From: Terriglobia bacterium
GTDB lineage: Bacteria; Acidobacteriota; Terriglobia; Terriglobales; Acidobacteriaceae
Direction: 5' to 3'
Length of the DNA stretch: 64,000 nt
NCBI GenBank assembly: GCA_020072585.1
Contig: JAIQGL010000017.1
Location: 1-64,000 of the forward strand
The translations under genes and the position numbers were made by a program. Positions 17,251 through 26,076 of the stretch are shown here, one piece after another. Every line of letters starts with the position of its first letter. The first letter of the stretch is position 1. Below the pieces are notes generated by a model. It saw only the letters and a program-made list of their open reading frames with translations, searched no databases and had not been told where the DNA came from.

Positions 17251-18416
17251 ACCCGGTTACCACCCCCGAGAAGCAAGCCCAGAGCAGCACTCGCGAACAG
17301 AACCCTCTTGTGGACCTACAGAAGTTTGGCCAGTCCGTCTGGCTGGATTACATCCGGCGCAATCTGATCACCAGCGGCGACCTGCAAAAACTGATCGATG
17401 GGGACGGACTCCGCGGCATCACCTCAAATCCTTCTATCTTTGAAAAAGCCATTGCCGGCAGCACTGACTATGCTGACTTCCTCGCGCAGCTTCAGGCTCA
17501 GGGGCTCAGCACCGGGGATATCTACGAGCGGATCGCCATCCGCGACATACAGGACGCAGCCGATCTGCTGCTTCCTGTTTACAAGTCCACGAACCGGCAT
17601 GACGGTTACGTAAGCCTGGAGGTCTCACCAACACTGGCTCGGGATACACAAGCCACCATTGAAGAAGCGCGGCGCCTGTGGAAAGCCGTCGGGCGTCCCA
17701 ATGTAATGATTAAAGTTCCGGGGACTCCGGAGGGCGTGCCTGCTGTTCGCCAGCTCATCAGTGAAAGCATCAACATCAACATCACTCTCCTCTTCGCCCA
17801 GGAAGCGTACGAGAAGGTAGCAGAGGCTTATATCGAAGGTCTGGAAACGGCGCCCAAAGGCACAGACCTCGGCGGGATTGCCAGCGTGGCCAGCTTCTTC
17901 GTCAGCAGAATTGATACCCTGGTTGATTCGACGATCGACGCGCGTTTGAAAACCGCCGCCACGCCCCAGCAACAAGATCTGCTGCACGGACTCCAGGGCA
18001 AAGTGGCCATCGCAAACGCCAAGCAAGCCTACCGCAGCTACCAAACCATGATTGGCGATCAACGGTGGAAGGCGCTGGCGGCGAGGGGAGCGCAAGTGCA
18101 ACGCCTGCTCTGGGCCAGCACCAGTACCAAAAACCCGAAATACCGTGACGTGCTTTACATTGAAGAGCTGATCGGGCCAGACACCGTCAACACTATCCCG
18201 CCTGCAACCATGGACGCCTTCCGCGATCATGGGATTGTGCGCCGAACCCTGGATGCCGATCTCGCCACGTCCGACAAGACTATGTCTGACCTGGAGAAGG
18301 CCGGAATTTCCATGCAAAAAGCAACGGACCAGCTATTGGAGGAGGCCATCAAGCTGTTTGCTGACGCGTTTCAAAAGCTGCTCACAGCGGTGGAGCAAAA
18401 GAAAAGGGCCCAGTAG
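17247..18416 (+). CDS. tal: transaldolase
   Basis: A 389-residue transaldolase of the long subfamily that in other bacteria may be fused to phosphoglucose isomerase. It transfers a three-carbon unit between sugar phosphates. The Schiff-base Lys is in PNVMIKVPGTPEG near residue 155. Other signatures: GITSNPSIFEKAI at about 58-70, VASFFVSRIDTLVDS, and RLLWASTSTKNPKY. It overlaps rpiB by four bases, and its TAG shares one base with the GTG start of pgi, so the three are coupled. Confidence 0.93.
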   Translation: MNPVTTPEKQAQSSTREQNPLVDLQKFGQSVWLDYIRRNLITSGDLQKLIDGDGLRGITSNPSIFEKAIAGSTDYADFLAQLQAQGLSTGDIYERIAIRDIQDAADLLLPVYKSTNRHDGYVSLEVSPTLARDTQATIEEARRLWKAVGRPNVMIKVPGTPEGVPAVRQLISESININITLLFAQEAYEKVAEAYIEGLETAPKGTDLGGIASVASFFVSRIDTLVDSTIDARLKTAATPQQQDLLHGLQGKVAIANAKQAYRSYQTMIGDQRWKALAARGAQVQRLLWASTSTKNPKYRDVLYIEELIGPDTVNTIPPATMDAFRDHGIVRRTLDADLATSDKTMSDLEKAGISMQKATDQLLEEAIKLFADAFQKLLTAVEQKKRAQ

Positions 18417-20164
18417 TGAGCACGCGACCCAAGGAGCCAATGCCCGAGTCATTGCACTGGAATTTCTCCGCCCCGCTCGCGCAAGCGGTAGATACCGCAC
18501 TACAGGACTGGCAGGCCAATAAAAAAATGGCCCGCCTGTGGGAAGGCGACGCTTCCCTATGGACCGGCGATGATGAAGACAAGTGGGTGGGCTGGCTCCG
18601 CGTAGTGGAAGACCAGCTTGCACACGTGCAGCAACTGCTCGATATAGCAACCGATGCAGCAAAAAACGGCTTCACTCATGCATTGCTGTTGGGCATGGGC
18701 GGCTCCAGCCTCTGTCCTGAAGTGTTGAAAATCACCTTTGGAAAACAGGCAGGCCATCCGGAACTTCATGTGCTCGATTCAACCGATCCGGCGCAGATCA
18801 GCTCCGTGGAAAAGCAGGTTGATCTCACGCGAGCACTCTGCATCGTCGCGAGCAAATCCGGCAGCACGCTGGAACCGAATATCTTCAAGCAATACTTCTA
18901 TGATCGGGTGCAAAAAATAGTGGGCACAGATAAAGCCGGTGAGCGCTTTATTGCCATTACTGATCCCGGATCGAAGATGCAGAAGGTTGCGGAGGGCGAC
19001 AGCTTCCGCAAAATATTCTTCGGCCTGCCCAGCATTGGCGGACGATACTCTGCTCTCTCCAATTTCGGCATGGTTCCGGCGGCGGTCATGGGCCTCGACA
19101 TCCGCAAATTTCTTCAGCGTACAAAGATGATGGTGGATGCATGCGGGCCGGAAGTTCCAGCAAATGAAAATCCGGGCGCGGTTCTGGGAGCAATCCTTGG
19201 GGCCCTGGGGAATCTTGGCCGGAACAAAGTCACCATCATTACTTCGCCCGGAATCCACGATCTGGGTGCATGGCTTGAGCAACTCATCGCTGAGAGCACC
19301 GGCAAACAAGGCAAGGGGCTGATTCCTGTTGATCGCGAGGCGCTCGGCGCACCCGAGGTCTATGGCGACGATCGTTTGTTTGTTCATCTGCGGCTTGCCA
19401 ATGAGCCAGATACTTCCCAGGCGCAGAAGCTGGACGTTCTGAGAAAAGCAGGCCATCCGGTTGTCGAAATCGAACTGGCCGATGTCTACGACCTGGGGCA
19501 GGAATTTTTCCGCTGGGAGATCGCCACGGCCGTCGCTGGCTCTATCCTAAAGATCAATCCTTTCAACCAGCCTGATGTTGAGGCCAGCAAAATCGTGACC
19601 CGCCAGCTCACTGAGGCCTACGAAAAGACCGGTTCTCTGCCGCCTGAGAAGCCGATTTTCGAAGAGAGCGGCATCAAGTTGTTCGCTGACGAAACCAACG
19701 CCACGAACCTGACAAAACTTGCGGCTGGCGACCGTTCGCTCACGGGGTTTTTACGCGCGCATCTGAATCAACTCGGCCAGGGCGACTACCTGGCTCTGCT
19801 GGCCTACATAGAGATGAATGGCGCCCATGAAGAGCAGTTGCAGGGAATGCGGCATGCGGCGCGTGATCGAAAGCATGTGGCTACATGTCTGGGATTTGGT
19901 CCGCGTTTCCTTCACTCCACGGGGCAGGCTTACAAAGGCGGTCCCAACACCGGCGTTTTTCTGCAAATCACCTGTGATGATGCGAACGATCTTTCTGTAC
20001 CCGGCCAAAAATATACTTTTGGAACAGTCAAAGCGGCGCAGGCGCGTGGAGATTTCCAGGTTCTGGCTGACCGCAAACGGCGCGCGCTGCGCGTGCATCT
20101 GCCGTCGAACGTAGGTGCGGGACTGGAGAAGCTGGGACAAGTTGTTGTGGCAGCTTTGAAGTAG
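18416..20164 (+). CDS. pgi: glucose-6-phosphate isomerase
   Basis: A 582-residue phosphoglucose isomerase of the type found as the C-terminal half of transaldolase/isomerase fusions. It interconverts glucose 6-phosphate and fructose 6-phosphate. The sugar-phosphate domain shows LLGMGGSSLCPEVL, the phosphate-binding loop ASKSGSTLEPN, and PSIGGRYSALSNFGMVPAAV. The C-terminal half contains RDRKHVATCLGFGPRFLHST. GTG start at 18416 overlaps the tal stop by one base. Here the two enzymes are separate polypeptides, with a combined size of about 970 residues, close to that of the fusion. Confidence 0.9.
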   Translation: MSTRPKEPMPESLHWNFSAPLAQAVDTALQDWQANKKMARLWEGDASLWTGDDEDKWVGWLRVVEDQLAHVQQLLDIATDAAKNGFTHALLLGMGGSSLCPEVLKITFGKQAGHPELHVLDSTDPAQISSVEKQVDLTRALCIVASKSGSTLEPNIFKQYFYDRVQKIVGTDKAGERFIAITDPGSKMQKVAEGDSFRKIFFGLPSIGGRYSALSNFGMVPAAVMGLDIRKFLQRTKMMVDACGPEVPANENPGAVLGAILGALGNLGRNKVTIITSPGIHDLGAWLEQLIAESTGKQGKGLIPVDREALGAPEVYGDDRLFVHLRLANEPDTSQAQKLDVLRKAGHPVVEIELADVYDLGQEFFRWEIATAVAGSILKINPFNQPDVEASKIVTRQLTEAYEKTGSLPPEKPIFEESGIKLFADETNATNLTKLAAGDRSLTGFLRAHLNQLGQGDYLALLAYIEMNGAHEEQLQGMRHAARDRKHVATCLGFGPRFLHSTGQAYKGGPNTGVFLQITCDDANDLSVPGQKYTFGTVKAAQARGDFQVLADRKRRALRVHLPSNVGAGLEKLGQVVVAALK

Positions 20165-20203
20165 CTTTCCTCGCTTCGCTCGGAATGTTAGAAAAGGAGA
20201 AAG

Positions 20204-21199
20204 ATGCAACTTGGCATGGTAGGGCTGGGTCGGATGGGCGGCAACATGGTGCGCCGTCTGCTGCGCGCCGGACATCAATGTGTAGTCTCTGACCTGAGCC
20301 CGCAGAATGTAAATGCGCTGGCTGGCGAAGGCGCAACCGGATCGACTTCTCTGGACGACTTTGTGGTCAAGCTGACCAAGCCTCGGGCTGCGTGGATCAT
20401 GGTCCCCGCCGGCAATCCAACTGAGCAGACAGTTAACGCTCTGGCCCAGCGTTTTGAAGCAGGTGACACCATCATTGATGGCGGCAATTCTTACTATAAG
20501 GACGACGTTCGACGATCGCAGAAATTAAAAGACCGCGGCATTCACTACATTGACGTTGGCACTAGCGGCGGTGTCTGGGGGTTGGAGCGCGGATACTGCA
20601 TGATGATTGGCGGCCCCAAAGAAGCCTTCGACCGTCTTGATCCAATCTTTCAGACCCTGGCGCCGGGAATCGGCAGCATTCCGCGTACGCCGGGCCGGGA
20701 AAAGATCGCCAGTTCGGCGGAGCAGGGCTACATCTATTGCGGTCCTTCCGGCGCCGGCCACTTCGTAAAGATGGTGCACAACGGAATTGAGTACGGGCTC
20801 ATGCAGGCTTACGCGGAAGGCTTTGATATTTTCCGCAATGCCAATTCAAGCCAGCTGCCGGAGGGCCATCGTTATGATCTGAACCTCCCTGATATCGCTG
20901 AAGTCTGGCGGCGCGGCAGCGTTGTTTCTTCCTGGTTGCTGGATCTCACCGCGATGGCGCTGGCTGAGAACCCCACGCTTTCCGAATATACCGGTATTGT
21001 GCAGGATTCCGGCGAAGGCCGCTGGACCGTCAGCGCTGCGCTGGAAGAAGCCGTGCCCGCTGACGTGCTGACAGCAGCGCTTTACACCAGATTCCGCTCG
21101 CGCCAGGAGCACACCTTCGGGGAAAAGATGCTCAGCGCGATGCGGCAGAAGTTCGGCGGCCACATAGAACTCACAAAGAAGAACGAAAGCTCTTCCTGA
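20204..21199 (+). CDS. gnd: 6-phosphogluconate dehydrogenase, decarboxylating (short, GndA/YqeC-type)
   Basis: A 331-residue enzyme oxidising 6-phosphogluconate to ribulose 5-phosphate and CO2. It is shorter than the 470-residue NADP enzymes and matches the short type. The nucleotide fold is [20 protein letters not shown], then VVSDLSP, whose Asp would favour NAD over NADP (inferred). [20 protein letters not shown] and [21 protein letters not shown] are active-site signatures, and [16 protein letters not shown] carries the catalytic Lys. AAAGGAGAAAG precedes the ATG. It lies between pgi and zwf, 39 and 19 bases apart. Confidence 0.92.
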   Translation: MQLGMVGLGRMGGNMVRRLLRAGHQCVVSDLSPQNVNALAGEGATGSTSLDDFVVKLTKPRAAWIMVPAGNPTEQTVNALAQRFEAGDTIIDGGNSYYKDDVRRSQKLKDRGIHYIDVGTSGGVWGLERGYCMMIGGPKEAFDRLDPIFQTLAPGIGSIPRTPGREKIASSAEQGYIYCGPSGAGHFVKMVHNGIEYGLMQAYAEGFDIFRNANSSQLPEGHRYDLNLPDIAEVWRRGSVVSSWLLDLTAMALAENPTLSEYTGIVQDSGEGRWTVSAALEEAVPADVLTAALYTRFRSRQEHTFGEKMLSAMRQKFGGHIELTKKNESSS

Positions 21200-21218
21200 G
21201 CAGGAGATCAGCTTCCTC

Positions 21219-22772
21219 ATGCAGCAGACTGAAAGTGAAATGCCCGCAAAGGACCAGGCGCTCGCCTCCTCTCCACCGCCCGCTGGTCCTTGTGCCATGG
21301 TCATTTTTGGCGGCACCGGTGATCTTGCCGGGCGCAAACTCTTCCCCGCGCTGTACAACATGGTAAAGAGCAAGCTGCTCTCCCAGGATTTCGCCATCGT
21401 TGGTGTGGGACGCAACGATTACACCCATGAGCAATATCGCCAGGTCATGAAAGAAAAGCTCCAGTCCTTTGCAACCAGCGCTGTCGACCCGGCATTGCGG
21501 GACTGGCTCATCAAGCGCGTTTACTATCTTGCCGGCGACTTTAGTGACCCTCAACTTTATCTGCGCCTCAAACAGACTCTGGTCGAAATCGCACAAAAGG
21601 ACCATAATCTTGAGGGGAACTACTTCTTTTATCTCGCCACTAGCCCGGCATTCTTCGGCACGATCGTTGATCAGCTGGGCGCGTCAGGTCTGGCGAAGGA
21701 AGTGAACGGCCAATGGCGGCGCGTGGTTTTTGAAAAACCTTTCGGCAACGATCTTCAATCCGCCAAGGAGCTGAATTGCCAGGTGAGCAAGGTGCTGGCT
21801 GAGCGCCAGATCTTCCGCATTGACCACTATCTTGGTAAAGAAACCGTCCAGAACATACTGGTCTTCCGCTTCAGCAACGGCATCTTTGAGCCTATCTGGA
21901 ACCGCCGTTATATCGATCACATTCAGATCACAGTGGCAGAAACAGTCGGCGTGGAAAAACGGGGGGGCTACTTTGACATGGCCGGCACGCTGCGGGACAT
22001 GGTGCCGAACCATCTCTTTCAACTGGTTTCGCTCACCACCATGGAGCCGCCAATCTCATTCAACCCGGGGTCGGTGCATGATGAACAATCCAAAATCCTG
22101 CATGCCATCCAGCCATTCCGTGACGAGGACGTGCTGCACTATGCCATTCGCGGCCAATATGACGCAGGACTTGTAAAGGGCGAGCGGGTGCCCGCCTATC
22201 GTGCGGAAGAAGGCGTCCCGCCGGACTCAAAAACTGAGACCTTTGTCGCGCTGAAGCTGATGATCGATAACTGGCGTTGGGCCGGCGTACCGATTTACCT
22301 GCGTACCGGCAAGAGCCTGGCTGAGCGGCGCACGGAAATCGCGGTACAGTTTAAGCGGGCGCCTCTCGTCCTGTTCCGGAACACCCCAGTCAGCAGCCTT
22401 GACGCCAATCAACTGATCATTCATATCTCTCCCGATGAGGGCATCTCTCTCCGCTTTGGCGCCAAGATCCCCGGCGCACAGATGAAGGTGGGGGCGGTGA
22501 AAATGTCTTTCAACTACTTAGATTATTTTGGGGCCACCGCCAATACCGGATACGAAGTGCTTCTTTATGACGGCATCATGGGTGACCAAACACTTTACCA
22601 GCGAGCCGATATGGTAGAGGCGGGTTGGGCCGTGGTGGACCCGATCCTCGACGTGTGGAAGGCGCTTTCGCCGCGAAACTTCCCTAACTATAAAGCCGGC
22701 TCCTGGGGGCCGGAAGAAGCCACGAACGTTATGGCCCGGGATGGGCGCTCCTGGAGAGAAATCAAGGAGTGA
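21219..22772 (+). CDS. zwf: glucose-6-phosphate 1-dehydrogenase
   Basis: A 517-residue glucose-6-phosphate dehydrogenase, the entry step of the oxidative pentose phosphate route. The coenzyme motif is [19 protein letters not shown] near residues 30-48. The active-site signature is [19 protein letters not shown] near 204-222, with the catalytic His-Tyr-Leu-Gly-Lys. Conserved [16 protein letters not shown] follows. The end overlaps the possible GTG start of pgl. Its place beside gnd, pgl, tal and rpiB gives a complete oxidative branch in one operon. Confidence 0.95.
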   Translation: MQQTESEMPAKDQALASSPPPAGPCAMVIFGGTGDLAGRKLFPALYNMVKSKLLSQDFAIVGVGRNDYTHEQYRQVMKEKLQSFATSAVDPALRDWLIKRVYYLAGDFSDPQLYLRLKQTLVEIAQKDHNLEGNYFFYLATSPAFFGTIVDQLGASGLAKEVNGQWRRVVFEKPFGNDLQSAKELNCQVSKVLAERQIFRIDHYLGKETVQNILVFRFSNGIFEPIWNRRYIDHIQITVAETVGVEKRGGYFDMAGTLRDMVPNHLFQLVSLTTMEPPISFNPGSVHDEQSKILHAIQPFRDEDVLHYAIRGQYDAGLVKGERVPAYRAEEGVPPDSKTETFVALKLMIDNWRWAGVPIYLRTGKSLAERRTEIAVQFKRAPLVLFRNTPVSSLDANQLIIHISPDEGISLRFGAKIPGAQMKVGAVKMSFNYLDYFGATANTGYEVLLYDGIMGDQTLYQRADMVEAGWAVVDPILDVWKALSPRNFPNYKAGSWGPEEATNVMARDGRSWREIKE

Positions 22773-22795
22773 TTCCGGCACCGGTGGAATTGACC

Positions 22796-23545
22796 ATGGG
22801 TGTGGAAATCAAAATCGTTCCGGATAACGCAACGCTCAATCGCGTGGCGGCGCAGGAATTTCAGCGTCTCGCCGAATCAGCGGTCAAAGAACGCGGCTGT
22901 TTTTCCGTGGCATTGTCCGGGGGCAACACACCGCGCAGCGTCTATTCGCTGCTGGCAGAGCAATACAAGACACTACCGTGGGACCGAATCCATATTTTCT
23001 TCGGGGATGAGCGCCACGTCCCTCCGGAGCACCCTGACAGTAACTTCCGCATGGCCAGTGAGTCACTTCTATCGAGGGTTCCAATTCCTGAACAAAATGT
23101 CCATCGCATTCACGCGGAGCTGGAGGCCGCCGCCGCCGCGCAGGAATACGAACAGCAGGTGCGAGAGTTTTTTCACCTCATGAATATCGACTGGCCGCGT
23201 TTTGATCTTGTTTTTCTGGGCCTGGGTGACGACGGACATACAGCATCCCTTTTTCCCGGATCTGCTGCGCTGAGCGAGACCTCCCGAAGAGTGGCGGCAA
23301 ATTGGGTGGAAAAATTTCAGTGTTTCCGGCTTACGTTTACGTTTCCTGTGCTCAATCATGCTGCTGAAGTAGTGTTCCTGGTCTCCGGTGCGGCCAAGGC
23401 AGAGATTCTTAATGATGTGCTCAAGCCCGCACCCAAAAAGTATCCCGCTCAGTCTGTGCACCCAGAAGACGGACGCTTGCTTTGGTTAGCGGACCAGGAC
23501 GCTGCCAGTCTGCTGCAATTCACAACGCCCTCAGTTAGCCAGTAA
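22796..23545 (+). CDS. pgl: 6-phosphogluconolactonase
   Basis: A 249-residue SOL/DevB-type lactonase hydrolysing 6-phosphogluconolactone. Signatures are VALSGGNTPRSVYSLLA near residues 36-52, DRIHIFFGDERHVPPEHPDS, and FDLVFLGLGDDGHTASLFPG near 140-160. The ATG at 22796 is chosen because GGTGGA lies upstream; a GTG at 22769 overlaps the zwf stop, with AAGGAG touching it, and would add nine residues. It is the last gene of the pentose phosphate operon. Confidence 0.9.
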   Translation: MGVEIKIVPDNATLNRVAAQEFQRLAESAVKERGCFSVALSGGNTPRSVYSLLAEQYKTLPWDRIHIFFGDERHVPPEHPDSNFRMASESLLSRVPIPEQNVHRIHAELEAAAAAQEYEQQVREFFHLMNIDWPRFDLVFLGLGDDGHTASLFPGSAALSETSRRVAANWVEKFQCFRLTFTFPVLNHAAEVVFLVSGAAKAEILNDVLKPAPKKYPAQSVHPEDGRLLWLADQDAASLLQFTTPSVSQ

Positions 23546-23631
23546 GTCCTGACCCTCTCCTTGCATGATTCGTCTTGCTTTCGCGTCTATATTGTCGTAC
23601 GATTAGAAGCGAATGAAATACGAATCTGGCG

Positions 23632-24639
23632 ATGCCATCCCTCTTCCCCCAATCCGAACCCGAAGTTCCCCTGGTAGGAATCGCCCGTCTTGCCGCGCAG
23701 GGAGAAGCGATTTCTGAGGGCCACCAGGTCGACTATCTGACGCTGGAGAATCGTAGCCTGCTCGCTCGCTGCAATTCACCGCGAGTGCCTTTTTCCTGGC
23801 AGATCAATCCTTACCGCGGATGCGAGTTTGCCTGCAAATACTGCTACGCGCGCTATACGCACGAGTTCATGGAAATGCGAGACGGCCTTGATTTCGAGCG
23901 TAAGATCTACGTCAAAAAACACGGCGCATGGCTGCTGAGGCAGGAGTTGAAGCAGGTACGGGCGGGACAAAGTATCGCCATCGGTACGGCCACTGATCCC
24001 TACCAGCCGGCCGAGAGAAAATTTGGAATTACGCGGGCAATCATGGAGGAATTTTCTCGGCACCAAGGTTTGTCGCTCGGGCTGGTCACCAAATCTGATC
24101 TTATTGTGCGCGATCTTGATCTGCTGCGCGTGATCGCCTCAAAAAACCGGCTCAGTATCCACATTACGATCACGACCACAAATACAAAGCTTGCGCGTAT
24201 TCTGGAGCCACGGGCGCCGCGTCCAGACCTGCGTTTCAAGGCAGTGGAAAAGCTGGCCGCATCCGGGATCAGAACAAGCGTTAATTGTGCGCCTGTGCTG
24301 CCGGGAATAACCGATTCACCCAGGGAACTGGAGAACGTGGTGCGTACCGCGGCCGCAGCAAAGGCCTGTTCAGTGGCTGTTATCCCGCTGTTCCTGAAGC
24401 CTTGCTCAGAGAAGATCTTTATGCCCTTTTTGCAGGAGAATTTTCCGCATCTTGTTGTGTCCTACAAAGCCAGGTATTCAGATCGCGCATTTCTCCCAGT
24501 TGAATACAAGAGGCGGATTTCGGCGCTGGTGAAGAGACTCTGCGCGAAATACGGTATCGCTGCCAGGGATGAAGAATCCCATCAAAACGCGGACCGCAGA
24601 AGTCTCGCAGAGCAACTCAATCTCTTTGCGCAATGGTGA
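23632..24639 (+). CDS. radical SAM protein (SplB-like)
   Basis: A 335-residue radical SAM protein. The cluster motif is INPYRGCEFACKYCYARYTHEF near residues 58-79, with the Cys-x3-Cys-x2-Cys spacing. GTATDPYQPAERK and LGLVTKSDLIVRDLDLL match the SplB-like (Rv2578c/PA0069) branch, whose function is not established in general; these are not proven photoproduct lyases. It starts 86 bases after pgl and is followed by a large gene-free stretch. The substrate cannot be inferred. Confidence 0.85.
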   Translation: MPSLFPQSEPEVPLVGIARLAAQGEAISEGHQVDYLTLENRSLLARCNSPRVPFSWQINPYRGCEFACKYCYARYTHEFMEMRDGLDFERKIYVKKHGAWLLRQELKQVRAGQSIAIGTATDPYQPAERKFGITRAIMEEFSRHQGLSLGLVTKSDLIVRDLDLLRVIASKNRLSIHITITTTNTKLARILEPRAPRPDLRFKAVEKLAASGIRTSVNCAPVLPGITDSPRELENVVRTAAAAKACSVAVIPLFLKPCSEKIFMPFLQENFPHLVVSYKARYSDRAFLPVEYKRRISALVKRLCAKYGIAARDEESHQNADRRSLAEQLNLFAQW

Positions 24640-25401
24640 TCTATTTAGGGGGCATCGGACAGGGGACATCGGACGAGATGAGGGCTCTCTAATTTTGAAG
24701 TTTTCCACAAGCTGCCAGAGGACATCTCTCAACATGATGATCTAAAGTGCTTAACCATCTTGTAACCTACTGAAAATTATTGACTTATTAATTATCCCCC
24801 GACAAACGTAACTTTAGTACATTGTCCCAAAGTACACTATTGTACATGTCCATTAGTTCATGTTATAGTTCGGCCCGTGGAACAGAAGAACGGTAACGCG
24901 GCATGAATTTGCGGCATCGGCTCCCAGGGAGAGAAAACGAGTAATGACAGATGATTTTTGTTCCATTTCCGGAAACTATGTGTACTATAGGACAGTGTTA
25001 TTAATTGTACTAATGGTATATAAGCTTCGAGGCCGACGAGGGTGTTTGTCCGTTCTTGCAGTTTAAATGTTGCAGTTCAGAAGAACGTTACTGTTGAACC
25101 GGTTCGCCATAGAAAAACAGGGCATAGCGGGTCGAAAAGGTTCAGGTGGTTCGGAGTAAAACGGTTTCGTTGTTATTGTCCGTACGGGCATGTGATACGG
25201 GTCACTGACGTACAGCACAAAATTCAGCGATAGTGAAACGTTTGTAGGGCTAATTGCACAAGTATACGGGGGAGACCGGATTCCGGGGTCAGCGAAAGCG
25301 GCACACGAACGGTTTCTTTCGAGGGTAAATAGCGGATGGGCTTTGCACGTTGCTCAACAAGGGGCAACGGCAATTCTTCCACCGAAGCGGGAGGTGGGAC
25401 T
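24640..25401. other. 762-base AT-rich gene-poor region
   Basis: No convincing gene. It is clearly more AT-rich than its neighbours. It holds a short direct repeat GGGGCATCGGAC/GGGACATCGGAC near 24640-24675, five AGTACA-like hexamers (24816, 24831, 24841, and reversed at 24981 and 25006), a palindrome GAACCGGTTC (25096-25105), and a possible 40-codon frame at 24944-25066. It is probably the control region of the regulator at 25402. Confidence 0.6.
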
Positions 25402-26076
25402 TTGCGTATATTGGTTATTGAAGATGAGCCGAAAGTAGCACGCACACTGGTAAAGGGTCTGGAAGCAGACCACTTTGCCGTTGATCTGGCGGGAGATGGG
25501 GAAGAAGGTCTTCAGCTGGCTACCGAGATTGATTATGATGCCATCATTCTCGATTGGAACCTTCCAAAACTCGACGGCCTAACGGTCCTTCGCAAACTTC
25601 GTAAATCCGGGTCCAACATGCGGATACTGCTTCTGAGCGCGCGGAAAGACGTTTCTGACCGCGTTTGTGGGTTGCAGGCCGGCGCGGATGATTATCTGGT
25701 AAAGCCGTTTTCGTTTGAAGAGCTGCTGGCCCGGGTCCACGCTCTTCTGCGCCGTCCGCAGGAACTGCTGGATAAACTCAGCGTTGAGGATCTGGAACTT
25801 GACCGCATGCGCCACATGGTGACGCGCGGTGGCAAGCCCATCAATCTCACGCAGCGGGAATACGCTGTGCTGGAATATCTGATGCGCAACGCCGGCCGCA
25901 CGGTTACACGTACGATGGTGGTGGAGCACGTCTGGAACCTTGGTTTTGAAGGTCTGACGAACATCGTGGACGTGTATATCAACTATCTGCGCGCCAAGAT
26001 TGATCACGGTTATGAAAAGCCGCTGATTCATACAGCCCGCGGTGTCGGGTACATGTTGTCGTCAGCCGCCCAATGA
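25402..26076 (+). CDS. OmpR/PhoB-family response regulator
   Basis: A 224-residue response regulator. The receiver domain has the acidic pair in LRILVIEDEP, the phosphoacceptor Asp in IILDWNLPKLDG near residue 51, and the Lys in YLVKPFSFEEL. The C-terminal winged helix carries LTQREYAVLEYLMRNAGRTV and the recognition region IVDVYINYLRAKID. The start is TTG at 25402, with GGAGGTG about seven bases upstream, and reading begins exactly at the receiver strand; the longer frame from 25336 adds an unlikely tail. It overlaps the kinase gene by four bases. Targets are unknown. Confidence 0.9.
   Translation: MRILVIEDEPKVARTLVKGLEADHFAVDLAGDGEEGLQLATEIDYDAIILDWNLPKLDGLTVLRKLRKSGSNMRILLLSARKDVSDRVCGLQAGADDYLVKPFSFEELLARVHALLRRPQELLDKLSVEDLELDRMRHMVTRGGKPINLTQREYAVLEYLMRNAGRTVTRTMVVEHVWNLGFEGLTNIVDVYINYLRAKIDHGYEKPLIHTARGVGYMLSSAAQ

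Noticed and set aside
25042-25233. 63-codon basic frame with GTG start in the gene-poor region
   Set aside because: No ribosome site at proper distance, unusual composition, and no recognisable motif. Listed only as an unlikely alternative.
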